From CAYQQU01 sp964419545 (GTDB lineage Bacteria; Bacteroidota; Bacteroidia; Chitinophagales; Saprospiraceae), in contig CAYQQU010000045.1 of the NCBI GenBank assembly GCA_964419545.1, positions 1 through 48,582 of the forward strand: a DNA stretch of 48,582 nucleotides. The letters are read 5' to 3'. Below, in pieces: positions 36,101-45,443 of this stretch. A program made the translations under genes and the position numbers. How positions within the stretch are numbered: position 1 is the stretch's first letter; each line of letters opens with the position of its first letter. Under the pieces are notes generated by a model. It was not told the DNA's origin. It made no database searches and saw nothing but the letters and a program-made list of their open reading frames with translations.

Positions 36101-37832
36101 ACGTCCGGCCGGCGCTGAAGAACTGGTCGGCACCTTCTTTATCGATCTGGAAGACCTGGACGGCGCCGCCGCGGTCGTTTTTGCCTCCGGCATTGTAGAC
36201 GGCGATCCGGACTTCAATTTGCTGGCGGCGCTGCCGGATGGTCAGGTAGTCGAATTCCTGCCGGTAGCCCTGGCTCAGATTTTCCACAACTCGCCGGCCG
36301 CCGCTGCGTCGACCATCGACCTGTGGGCAGCTAACCTGGGGATTATCCTGGAAGACGACCTGTCGTACCGCAGCGCGACTCCGATCACTTTCTTCCCGGC
36401 CCGGTTCCCCTTCATCTTCGGCGTGGCGCCGGCGGACAGCGATGATCCCGGGGATATCCTGTTCACGGTGCCGGAATTGACGTTCGATGAAAAGGACCGC
36501 TACTTCATCGTGGCGAACGGCATTCCGGGAGATGATACGACGCCCTTCGAACTGGATGTCAATACGGGTTACCGGTTCAATGCTGCGGAGACCGACCAGG
36601 TCGATCTGGCCGTTTTCCACGGTTCTCAGAACGCACCCGCCGTCGACGTTACGGCGCGCGGCGTGGCGCAGCTGGTCGACGGACTGGCTTACGGCGAGTT
36701 TGAACCTTATTTCAGCGTACCGGCTGACAATTATTTCCTCGAAATACGCCCCGACGGCAGTGACGACCTGGTGGCTACTTTCGGCGCCGACCTGATCGGT
36801 GCGGAAGGCGTCGCCGGGGTAGTAGTAGCTTCCGGCCTGCTTGGCGACGAGCCGAACTTCGGACTGTTCCTCGTTTTGGCCGACGGCCAGGTACTGCCCT
36901 TGCCTACTTTCGCCCGCGCTCAGGTGATCCACAACTCGCCCGATCCCACGGTCGATATTTTCATCAACGGCGGCGACCAACCGGCGATCCCGGACTTTGA
37001 GTTCCGGACAGCGACGCCTTTCCTCGATCTGCCGACACGCGAAGAGCTGGACATCCAGGTCAACGTTGCCGGTACGAATACGGTGGTGGACAACTTCCCG
37101 GTAACGCTGGAAGACGGCAAAACCTACATCATCATCGCCACCGGTATCGCGGGCGACGGTACGACGCCTTTTGAGCTGGCCGTATTTGATGAAGGCCGCG
37201 AACGCGCACTGAACGATACGGATGCCGACCTGCTCTTCTACCACGGCGCGACGGATGCCCCCGAAGTCGACGTGGTCGTCGACGGCGGCGGAGTTTTGTT
37301 CGACAACACCAGCTACGGGGCCTTCAACGGCTACGCTTCGGTGCCGCCGGCGGAGTACGTCCTCAACGTGACCCCGGCCGACGACAATAACACCATCGTA
37401 AGAAAATACAGCGCCGAGGAAGTCGCCACGCTGGAAGGCGCGGCAGCCACGGTATTCGCTACCGGTTTCCTCAGCGGCGATGATCCGGCCTTCGGCGTTT
37501 GGGTAGCGCTGCCCAACGGCGACACCTTCCCGCTGGATGATGTGACGTCTACCGATGATTTGAACGGGCTGGTGAGTGATTTCCAGCTCGCGCCGAACCC
37601 GGCGCGTACGACTACGCGACTGCAGTACACGCTCGAAGAGCGGATGGATAATGTGACGTTCCAGCTGTTCGACGCCTACGGCAGCCTGGTGCGTTCCGAT
37701 TACCGCGGTCAGCTGCCGGCCGGCGACTTCAGCCAGGACCTGGAAGTTTCCGACCTGGCCGCCGGGGTGTATTACTTCAGCCTGACCACGGATAAAGGTT
37801 CGCTGAGCCGCCGCCTGGTCGTCGTGAAGTAA
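33147..37832 (+). CDS. Giant DUF4397-repeat surface protein with lamin-tail domain and T9SS sorting domain
   Basis: This 1561-residue protein starts at ATG 33147 (MSKNYLILL) with a signal peptide. Six DUF4397 units follow, each opening with a motif like ARLQLIHNSPSPTVDIYVNG. They open near nt 33210, 34355, 34996, 35633, 36270 and 36910, with a period of about 212 residues from the second on. A lamin-tail domain (LVINEVDYDQPGEDDGEFIE, about nt 33856-34340) sits between units 1 and 2. The C-terminal 85 residues are a type A T9SS sorting domain (FQLAPNPARTTTRLQYTL ... GVYYFSLTTDKG). It is therefore secreted and probably anchored on the cell surface. The function of DUF4397 is unknown; an adhesin or matrix role is inferred. 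Some repeats are near-identical at DNA level, so recent duplication is likely. Confidence 0.92.
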   Translation: MSKNYLILLALFFLGTTGWGQTARLQLIHNSPSPTVDIYVNGVLLQDDFAFRTATPFADVPAGVSLDIAVAPDTSTSAASAIAVFEGVVLTEGGTFVVTAGGVVGDPDTPFTLFTNPVAQETAAMAGMVDLAVLHGSPNAPSVAVDARGIGEIIPSLSYGEYTDYLSVPPGVYYFDVRAEGSTDVVATFEADLSGLAGGAATVFASGFLGGDPAFGLFAALPDGSVIELPAVNIPDLVINEVDYDQPGEDDGEFIEIKNMGDEPASLENISLELVNGNNNETYELTELEGTIEAGGYFVVCYGENNANYCDLRVPEAIIQNGDPDAVALNYNSLILDALSYEGDVPGFTEGSGAGLEDISSDPYAGLSRIPDGADTDMNNMDFAFVCATPGAANVDQADGCQALARLQLIHNSPSPTVDIYVNGALLEDDFAYRTARPFIDVPANVELDIAVAPDTSTSAASALVVFQDVVFDDNLTYVAAAGGIVGDDATPFTLQVNDAAKEAADDPATVEVSVLHGSTDAPAVDVDARAVGTIIEGLAYGNYTEDYLVLPPDLFYLDVRAAGDPNIVATFEADLSGLAGQAVTVFASGLLNGDPGFGLFAALANGEVVELPATEVARVQLIHNSPSPTVDIYANGALLEDDFAFRTATPFTFLPAGVEIDVAVAPDTSTSAASAIAVFEDIVFVNGETYVVTAGGVVGDAETPFELQVNAMAKERADDPAAVEVAVLHGSPDAPAVDVDARAVGTIIENLEYGNYTDGYLVLEDIVYYLDVRAAGDPNIVATFEADLSDLDGQAVTVFASGFLNDAPGFGLFAALPNGDVVELPAAEVARVQIIHNSPSPTVDIYANGERLLDDFEFQTATPFDFLPAGVGIDIAVALADSETADDAIVVFEDVTFENGLTYIVVANGIVGDADNPFELVVSDIGQERAASGEGIDVLAFHGSPGAPAVDISDFLAPNLISNLAYGEFQGYANIPDDQYFLEVRPAGAEELVGTFFIDLEDLDGAAAVVFASGIVDGDPDFNLLAALPDGQVVEFLPVALAQIFHNSPAAAASTIDLWAANLGIILEDDLSYRSATPITFFPARFPFIFGVAPADSDDPGDILFTVPELTFDEKDRYFIVANGIPGDDTTPFELDVNTGYRFNAAETDQVDLAVFHGSQNAPAVDVTARGVAQLVDGLAYGEFEPYFSVPADNYFLEIRPDGSDDLVATFGADLIGAEGVAGVVVASGLLGDEPNFGLFLVLADGQVLPLPTFARAQVIHNSPDPTVDIFINGGDQPAIPDFEFRTATPFLDLPTREELDIQVNVAGTNTVVDNFPVTLEDGKTYIIIATGIAGDGTTPFELAVFDEGRERALNDTDADLLFYHGATDAPEVDVVVDGGGVLFDNTSYGAFNGYASVPPAEYVLNVTPADDNNTIVRKYSAEEVATLEGAAATVFATGFLSGDDPAFGVWVALPNGDTFPLDDVTSTDDLNGLVSDFQLAPNPARTTTRLQYTLEERMDNVTFQLFDAYGSLVRSDYRGQLPAGDFSQDLEVSDLAAGVYYFSLTTDKGSLSRRLVVVK

Positions 37833-37854
37833 GGAACTCAATAAGGTTTTTAGT

Positions 37855-38042
37855 TTTAAACCGGATTATTTGTGTGTAATTTTAATTGCGAAGCCAGGTT
37901 GCCCGCCATTCTTGCGTTTGCTCGTTGGTCGATACTCACCGTGTCCTGGGATGCGGCTGCGTGTCGCCCGCCTGCGCGAACACAAGTCTGCCAATCATTT
38001 TGGTTTCTCATGACGAAGAACTCATAAATAATCCTGGTTAGA
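37855..38042. repeat. Possible 188-bp element with motif-B inverted ends
   Basis: The ends are inverted motif-B copies (16 of 20 matching). The interior has no ORF and no visible further symmetry. It may be a second passive element family or just two copies of a short repeat side by side. Confidence 0.4.
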
Positions 38043-38053
38043 TAGGTGGTTTT

Positions 38054-38088
38054 GATGCACCGGTATGCTGCCGGTGCATCTTTTTTTT
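38054..38088 (+). terminator. Rho-independent terminator
   Basis: A perfect 10-bp stem GATGCACCGG / CCGGTGCATC with a 7-base loop and 8 T. It lies 220 bases after the DUF4397 gene and 100 bases before the double-AAA gene, so the two are transcribed separately. Confidence 0.9.
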
Positions 38089-38187
38089 GCGGAAGTGCGA
38101 AATCTATTTTACTTTATGGGCGAAAAAATTCATTTTTGAATTTTTCTTTTTTCGATCGCTGGTTCTTCTGGAAAACTCAAGATTTAG

Positions 38188-40863
38188 ATGGCCGAGGGAT
38201 ACCTTCATCCGGAATTCAAAAAGTTCAAGTTCAGAGAACTGAAAGTCTATGCTTCGACGGAATGGCTGGCGGACAACAAGAAAAAATATCGTCAGGTTTT
38301 CGACCGGTACGAGACGACCTACGTTTACGCCGAGTTGTCGTTTTACAACAAATACTTCGACGTAGAAGACTGGGAGGTCGATATCGTACTCAAGTGTTTT
38401 TCCCTGAAAAAAGGCCGCAAAGAACTCTGTTCGCTCGATCTTCGCCGCAAGGTGAGCAAGTACGACAACATCGTCTACATCCGCGAAGGGTGGGGCAATA
38501 AGGCGGAGGGCGCCTTCTGGAAAAAAGGAACCTACTACTGGGAAGCTTATCTGGAAGGAGAAAAAGTGGCCACCAAATATTTCTACGTCGAAGACGCCGG
38601 AAAAGACGTCCTGCCGGGGGAGAACGCCTACCTGGAAGTTCAGTCGCTCAGCCTGTATGAAGGCCCCTACGACGACGTTACGGAAGACGACCGCGTTTAC
38701 TACCGTAGCTTCAGCAGCGAAGAAACGCGCTACATTTACGTCGAGATCAACCTGCGCAATCTGCACGTCAACAAATCCTGGCAGTGCGAATTATTCACCA
38801 AGTTTTACAACGACGCCCGCGAACTGAAAGGCCAGGTCGTGCGGCTCCACCGCGTAGAAAAACGCGACGAGTTTATCCGGATCACGGCCGGGTGGGGAAG
38901 CAATGTGAAGGGGTCGTGGCGCAAAGACCGCTATACGGCCGAGGTCGTCTTTATGGATAAACTGCTGGCGGTGGTGCCTTTCGAGGTGGGCGATGAATTC
39001 GAAGAAGGCGTAGCGGGTGTGTTGCTGCCCAATCGGCAGAGCCCGGTCGTGCTGACGCCGGAAATCGACGTCAACCAGAGTTTCGAGGAAGTGATGGCCA
39101 AGCTGGACGCCCTGATCGGCCTGGAAGCCATCAAATCGCAGGTGCGCGACCACGCCAAGTATATCCAGTTCCTGCAGCTGCGCAAGGAAAAAGGTTTCGA
39201 CGAAAAAGAAGAGATCAACGTCCATTCGGTTTTCATCGGCAATCCCGGTACGGGCAAGACCACAGTGGCCGGCATGATGGGGTTGCTTTACAAAAAAATG
39301 GGCCTGCTGTCGAAAGGTCACGTCCACGAAGTCGATCGCGTGGACCTCGTCGGCGAATACATCGGTCAGACGGCGCCCAAGGTAAAAGAAGCCATCGAAA
39401 AAGCCCGGGGCGGAGTGTTGTTCATCGACGAAGCCTACGCCCTGGCGCGCTCCAATGACGACAGCAAGGATTTCGGGCGGGAAGTGATCGAGATCCTGGT
39501 CAAGGAAATGTCGAACGGGCCGGGCGACCTGGCCGTCATCGTTGCGGGTTATCCCAAAGAGATGAAGCACTTCCTGGATTCGAACCCGGGGCTGAAGTCG
39601 CGATTCAAGCTCTATTTCGAGTTTTCGGATTACCTGCCGCAGGAGCTGGCTCAGATCGCCGATTTCGCTTCCGAGGAGAAAGGCGTAAAACTCACCGATG
39701 CGGCCTGGCAAAAGGTCAATGAGATCATCATCAAAGCTTACCGCCGGCGTGATCGCACCTTCGGCAACGCCCGCTTCGTGTACGATTTGATCGAAAAATC
39801 GAAGATCAACCTGGGGCTTCGCGTAATGTCGAGCGAAAATCCACGCGGCCTGGAAAAAGAAGAACTGGCCCGCATCACCTTCCCGGACGTAGAGAAACTC
39901 GACTTCAAGCCGAGCCGGGAACTGCCGAACATCCCGGTTGACGAAGCCCTGCTCAACGAGTCGCTCAACGAACTGAACCGGCTTATCGGCATGGACAACA
40001 TCAAAGCGCAGATCAACGAGCTGGTCCGGCTGGTGCGTTTTTACCGGGAGACCAACCGCGACGTGCTCAACAGCTTCTTCCTGCATACCGTCTTCGTGGG
40101 CAACCCGGGCACCGGCAAAACGACGGTCGCCAGGATACTCACCAAAATATACAAGGCGCTCGGCGTACTGGAGCGCGGCCACATGATAGAGACCGACCGG
40201 CAGGGGCTGGTGGCGGGATACGTCGGGCAAACGGCCATCAAGACGGCCGAAAAGATCGACGAAGCGATGGGCGGCGTGTTGTTTATCGACGAAGCCTATT
40301 CGCTGACGATGAAGTCGGGCGGCGCGCACGGCGATTTCGGGGACGAAGCCGTGCAGACCCTGCTCAAACGCATGGAAGACAACCGCGGCAACTTCTTCGT
40401 TTTCGTCGCAGGGTATCCCGACAACATGGAAGCCTTCCTCAAGGCCAATCCGGGCCTGAGCTCTCGCTTCGACAAGGTGCTGCGCTTCGAGGACTACTCG
40501 CCCGAGGAACTCGGCCAGATCGCGCTGCTGATGCTGGGCGAAAGCGGCTTCGTGCCGACCCCGGAAGCGGAGACGCATCTGAAAAATTACCTGGCTTTTA
40601 TTTACGAATACCGCGATAAGTACTTCGGCAACGCCCGTACGGTGCGCAACGTGATCACCGAAGCCATCAAAAACCAGAACCTGCGCCTCGCCGCCATTCC
40701 GCTCGAAGACCGTAGTCAGACTTCCATCAACCTGCTGACCATCGAAGATGTCGCGCCCTTTAAACTCAATAAAGACAGCTTCGGATTCGATAAACGCACC
40801 ATCGGTTTTCGCCGGAGCGCCGGGGGGCGCGACGGCGCCAAAATACCGGAATCCAACAATTAA
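38188..40863 (+). CDS. Double-AAA ATPase, CbxX/CfqX (SpoVK-like) type, with duplicated N-terminal beta domain
   Basis: This 891-residue protein has two N-terminal units (about 13-135 and 152-268). Each is rich in beta strands and ends in the same pattern (REGWGNKAEGAFWKKGTYYW and TAGWGSNVKGSWRKDRYT), so they arose by duplication. Two CbxX/CfqX-type AAA domains follow: Walker A GNPGTGKTT (351-359) with FIDEA (412-416), and GNPGTGKTT (638-646) with FIDEA (699-703). Both keep YIGQTA/YVGQTA and the C-terminal FGNAR sensor, so both look active. Family members include Rubisco activase CbbX and SpoVK, often remodelling partner complexes. Neither Rubisco nor sporulation fits here. No signal peptide. 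pgi follows after 31 bases. Substrate unknown. Confidence 0.88.
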   Translation: MAEGYLHPEFKKFKFRELKVYASTEWLADNKKKYRQVFDRYETTYVYAELSFYNKYFDVEDWEVDIVLKCFSLKKGRKELCSLDLRRKVSKYDNIVYIREGWGNKAEGAFWKKGTYYWEAYLEGEKVATKYFYVEDAGKDVLPGENAYLEVQSLSLYEGPYDDVTEDDRVYYRSFSSEETRYIYVEINLRNLHVNKSWQCELFTKFYNDARELKGQVVRLHRVEKRDEFIRITAGWGSNVKGSWRKDRYTAEVVFMDKLLAVVPFEVGDEFEEGVAGVLLPNRQSPVVLTPEIDVNQSFEEVMAKLDALIGLEAIKSQVRDHAKYIQFLQLRKEKGFDEKEEINVHSVFIGNPGTGKTTVAGMMGLLYKKMGLLSKGHVHEVDRVDLVGEYIGQTAPKVKEAIEKARGGVLFIDEAYALARSNDDSKDFGREVIEILVKEMSNGPGDLAVIVAGYPKEMKHFLDSNPGLKSRFKLYFEFSDYLPQELAQIADFASEEKGVKLTDAAWQKVNEIIIKAYRRRDRTFGNARFVYDLIEKSKINLGLRVMSSENPRGLEKEELARITFPDVEKLDFKPSRELPNIPVDEALLNESLNELNRLIGMDNIKAQINELVRLVRFYRETNRDVLNSFFLHTVFVGNPGTGKTTVARILTKIYKALGVLERGHMIETDRQGLVAGYVGQTAIKTAEKIDEAMGGVLFIDEAYSLTMKSGGAHGDFGDEAVQTLLKRMEDNRGNFFVFVAGYPDNMEAFLKANPGLSSRFDKVLRFEDYSPEELGQIALLMLGESGFVPTPEAETHLKNYLAFIYEYRDKYFGNARTVRNVITEAIKNQNLRLAAIPLEDRSQTSINLLTIEDVAPFKLNKDSFGFDKRTIGFRRSAGGRDGAKIPESNN

Positions 40864-40894
40864 CCTTTTCGCAAGCACAACCTAATTCCCAATT

Positions 40895-42550
<1,656 letters not shown>

Positions 42551-42626
42551 TGCTTTGCCCCGAAAGGAACTGTCGGTAATTCTGGCCTCTTTTGGTGCTG
42601 CTCTTTCGTAGCTTATGAGGACGGGG

Positions 42627-44033
42627 TCACCGGGTGATGATGATCCGTTGCGTCGTCAGGACCTGATCCATTTCATAGATGAGCACAGTATAGACGCCGG
42701 GCGCCAGAGCGGAGGTGTCGATGCCGCCCGTCCGGGGCAGTGCAGCGGTGGCGACGACCTTTCCGGCGGTGTCGAAGAATAGCGCGCGTCCGGTTTTCCA
42801 GGGGGTTGCTTTTACCACAAACAAGCGATCATTGGCCGGGTTCGGATAGAGTTGCAGCGTAGCGGGCGGATCGGCAGCGGCCACCGAAGTGAGCGTTCCG
42901 AACAGCCACTCGTAAGCAGCAGGAAATTCGCGGGCCCAGTACCATTCGCTATGCGCGCCGTCGGCGTGGGTGACGAACGCCAGTTCGGCTTCGGAAAAGC
43001 CGGCGCTGAGCAGCGTGTCGTACATGGCCTGCATATCGGCGACGACCGCGCCGTTGCCCTCGCTTTCACCGGCCAGCAGATAGATGCGCATGTCGGCTGC
43101 TTTGCCGGTTTGCGCCACGTGGCTGTAACATTCCTCCGCGAACCAGAAGGAAGGAGAAAAGACGCCAGCCTTGCTGAATACCTCCTGGTATTCGATGGCG
43201 CCGTAGAAGGAGATCAGGCCGCCCAGCGAAGAGCCCATGATGCCGGTATGCTCACGACCGGGAAGGGTGCGGTAGTTGGCGTCGATATGCGGCTTGAGGG
43301 TCTCCGTGATAAAGGCCAGGTATTGGTCGCCTTGTCCGCCCCCGTAGTCGGGATTGATCCATGGGGAATATTCGTTGATGCGTTCCGCGCCGCCGTTGTC
43401 GATGGCTACCACGATTACGCCCTCATTGCCGGCTTCGAACAGGGCGTTAAGGGCTTCGTCGACCTCCCATTCCCCCGCAAAGCTGGTGGCGGCGTCGAAA
43501 ACGTTCTGTCCGTCTTGCATGTACAGGACGGGATAGGCCTTTTCCGAAGTTTCGTAGTCGGGCGGCAGATACAGCCAGATGCGCCGGTAGCGGTCCAGGT
43601 GTGGGATATAAAAATCTTCGGCGAGGACGGTAACATTATCGGCGGCGGTGCTGTTGCCGCCGCTGCCGCCGAGGTCTTCCCAGGAGAGGATGGTCAGTTC
43701 GGTGGTCTGCGCCGCGCCCTCGTAGGCATAGGTTCGGTTGGGCAAAAAACCGCCCGCCGCATTGCCCTCGACGGTCGCCCAGCTGCCGCGGGTGAATTTG
43801 AATTCCAGTTGACCGGGGGAAGGGTCGATGGTGATCTCCAGCGCGCCGTCTTCGCTTTCGGTCAGAATATAATCGGGATGGCCGGGATCCCAGTTGTTGA
43901 AATTGCCGGCCAGGTGAATGACCGCATCTTCCGGCGTATTGTCGGGAATAGCGGTAACCTGCAACGTAAGCTGCGCCGGCAGGTGGAGGCCCAGGAATAA
44001 CAGGAGGGCCGATAGTGCATATTTCTTGATCAT
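42627..44033 (-). CDS. Exported alpha/beta-hydrolase esterase with starch-binding-like domain and T9SS signal
   Basis: From ATG 44033 the protein has 468 residues. It has a signal peptide (about 1-20), then a CBM20/E-set-like domain at 22-112 (VIHLAGNFNNWDPG). The esterase-D type domain spans about 140-380: YMQDGQNVFDAATSF, nucleophile Ser269 in GSSLGG and His361 in HADGAHSEWYW. A C-terminal T9SS sorting domain starts at about 393 (LYPNPANDRLFV). It is thus secreted and may cleave esters of carbohydrate-linked acids or siderophores; no iron genes are near. The upstream in-frame start at 44144 adds a non-signal tail and is rejected. Confidence 0.88.
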   Translation of the reverse strand: MIKKYALSALLLFLGLHLPAQLTLQVTAIPDNTPEDAVIHLAGNFNNWDPGHPDYILTESEDGALEITIDPSPGQLEFKFTRGSWATVEGNAAGGFLPNRTYAYEGAAQTTELTILSWEDLGGSGGNSTAADNVTVLAEDFYIPHLDRYRRIWLYLPPDYETSEKAYPVLYMQDGQNVFDAATSFAGEWEVDEALNALFEAGNEGVIVVAIDNGGAERINEYSPWINPDYGGGQGDQYLAFITETLKPHIDANYRTLPGREHTGIMGSSLGGLISFYGAIEYQEVFSKAGVFSPSFWFAEECYSHVAQTGKAADMRIYLLAGESEGNGAVVADMQAMYDTLLSAGFSEAELAFVTHADGAHSEWYWAREFPAAYEWLFGTLTSVAAADPPATLQLYPNPANDRLFVVKATPWKTGRALFFDTAGKVVATAALPRTGGIDTSALAPGVYTVLIYEMDQVLTTQRIIITR

Positions 44034-44153
44034 CGCACAGTAGGTTTCGTAAGTAGTAAAGGCTTTTTCTACTACCAAAAATAAAAATAATAGCGCCATA
44101 CCCAACCGTTTTCCCGTAAATTGAGGTCTAGCCTGATAAACCATTAAATTGCA

Positions 44154-45443
44154 ATGAACAGGAACCGAATTTTACCCATTGCCGGCGCCCTTTTTCTGGC
44201 GCTGATCGCCCTCGGAACGAGCAGCTGCACCAAGGATAATTGCACCACGATACGCACCGTACCCTACTGGGAGCCGGTCTACCAGTTTCCGGATGAATTC
44301 CGGCAACCCATCAGCCCGGAAGGACCGCGGACCTTGCAGCAGCCCGGAAAAATCTACGTCTTCGGCGACGTCCTCTTCGTCGGCGAACGGCAAGAAGGCA
44401 TCCATCTGATCGACAATCGCGACCCGGCAGCACCCGTCAAACTGGCCTTTTTACCCATCAAAGGCAATACGGACATGGCAGTGAAAGACGGCATTCTTTA
44501 CGCCAATAACCACATGGACCTGGTCGCCATTGACATTGCCAGCCCGCTGGAGCCGAAGTACATCGGCCGGACCAATGACGTCTTTCCGGGCTACCATTTT
44601 GAAGAGGCGCGCGGTTATATCGTGGATTATGTCGAAATGGAAAGGGAAGAGGAGGTGCCTTGTAATACACCCGAAAACATCGGTTGCTGGAACTGCCCGT
44701 GGGGTATAGGAATCGCCGCCAATGATATGGCGACTTTTTCGGAGAGCCAGTCGATATCCGCCGCGGGCAGCGGCGCCGGCGTCGGCGGCTCCATGGCGCG
44801 CTTCACGATCGCCGGCGAGCACCTGTACGTAGTCGACGACCACAGTCTGCGTATTTTTGATCTCAATGAACCGGCCTCACCGCTCAGCGCTGGCGTCTTT
44901 CAGATCGGCTGGGGGATCGAAACGATTTTTCCGTACGAAAACCAATTGTTCATCGGATCGCAAACGGGGATGTACATCTACGACCGTACCGACCCCTTGC
45001 AGCCCGAACAGTTGTCGGTCTTTGAACACGCCAATGCCTGCGATCCGGTTTTCGTGGACGGCGATCTGGCCTACGTCACCCTGCGCGACGGCACGAATTG
45101 CCAGACTTTTACCAATCAGCTGGAAGTGGTGGACATCTCCAATCTCCGGGACCCGCAGCTGTTGATCACCTATCCGATGCACCGGCCGCACGGCTTGTCG
45201 GTCGCCAACGACCACCTCTTTCTCTGCGACGACGATGAAGGGCTCAAGGTCTTCGATGCTTCCCGCTGGGATAAGATCGGCGAGCGCCTGCGCCTGCAGC
45301 TTGATCATTTCAATGCTTACGACGTCATTACCCTGCCCCGCCAGAACCTGGCGCTGGTCGTGGGAGACGACGGCCTCTACCAGTTCGATTTCAGCGATCC
45401 GGCCAACCTGCAGCCGCTCAGCATTATTGCGATCGAAAAGTGA
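44154..45443 (+). CDS. LVIVD-repeat lipoprotein
   Basis: This 429-residue protein begins with a lipoprotein signal ending in LGTSSC (Cys25). The rest is a beta-propeller-like series of LVIVD repeats, for example LFVGERQEGIHLIDNRDPAA, LYVVDDHSLRIFDLNEPASP and LFLCDDDEGLKVFDAS. Such proteins sit on the outer-membrane or cell surface; the function is not known. A Cys-rich insert (CNTPENIGCWNCPWGIG, about 165-181) is unusual. The stop overlaps a GTG of the next frame (GTGA at 45440-45443). It heads an apparent operon with the outer-membrane protein, the ECF sigma factor and the barrel protein. Confidence 0.85.
   Translation: MNRNRILPIAGALFLALIALGTSSCTKDNCTTIRTVPYWEPVYQFPDEFRQPISPEGPRTLQQPGKIYVFGDVLFVGERQEGIHLIDNRDPAAPVKLAFLPIKGNTDMAVKDGILYANNHMDLVAIDIASPLEPKYIGRTNDVFPGYHFEEARGYIVDYVEMEREEEVPCNTPENIGCWNCPWGIGIAANDMATFSESQSISAAGSGAGVGGSMARFTIAGEHLYVVDDHSLRIFDLNEPASPLSAGVFQIGWGIETIFPYENQLFIGSQTGMYIYDRTDPLQPEQLSVFEHANACDPVFVDGDLAYVTLRDGTNCQTFTNQLEVVDISNLRDPQLLITYPMHRPHGLSVANDHLFLCDDDEGLKVFDASRWDKIGERLRLQLDHFNAYDVITLPRQNLALVVGDDGLYQFDFSDPANLQPLSIIAIEK

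Larger units (their letters stand above)
37833..38187. other. Intergenic region with a motif-B inverted pair
   Basis: No gene is seen. Copies of motif B at 37855-37874 (minus) and 38023-38042 (plus) face each other and match at 16 of 20 positions, bracketing a 188-bp segment. A strong terminator follows at 38054-38088. No TAnnTTTG promoter for the downstream ATPase gene is obvious. Confidence 0.55.
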
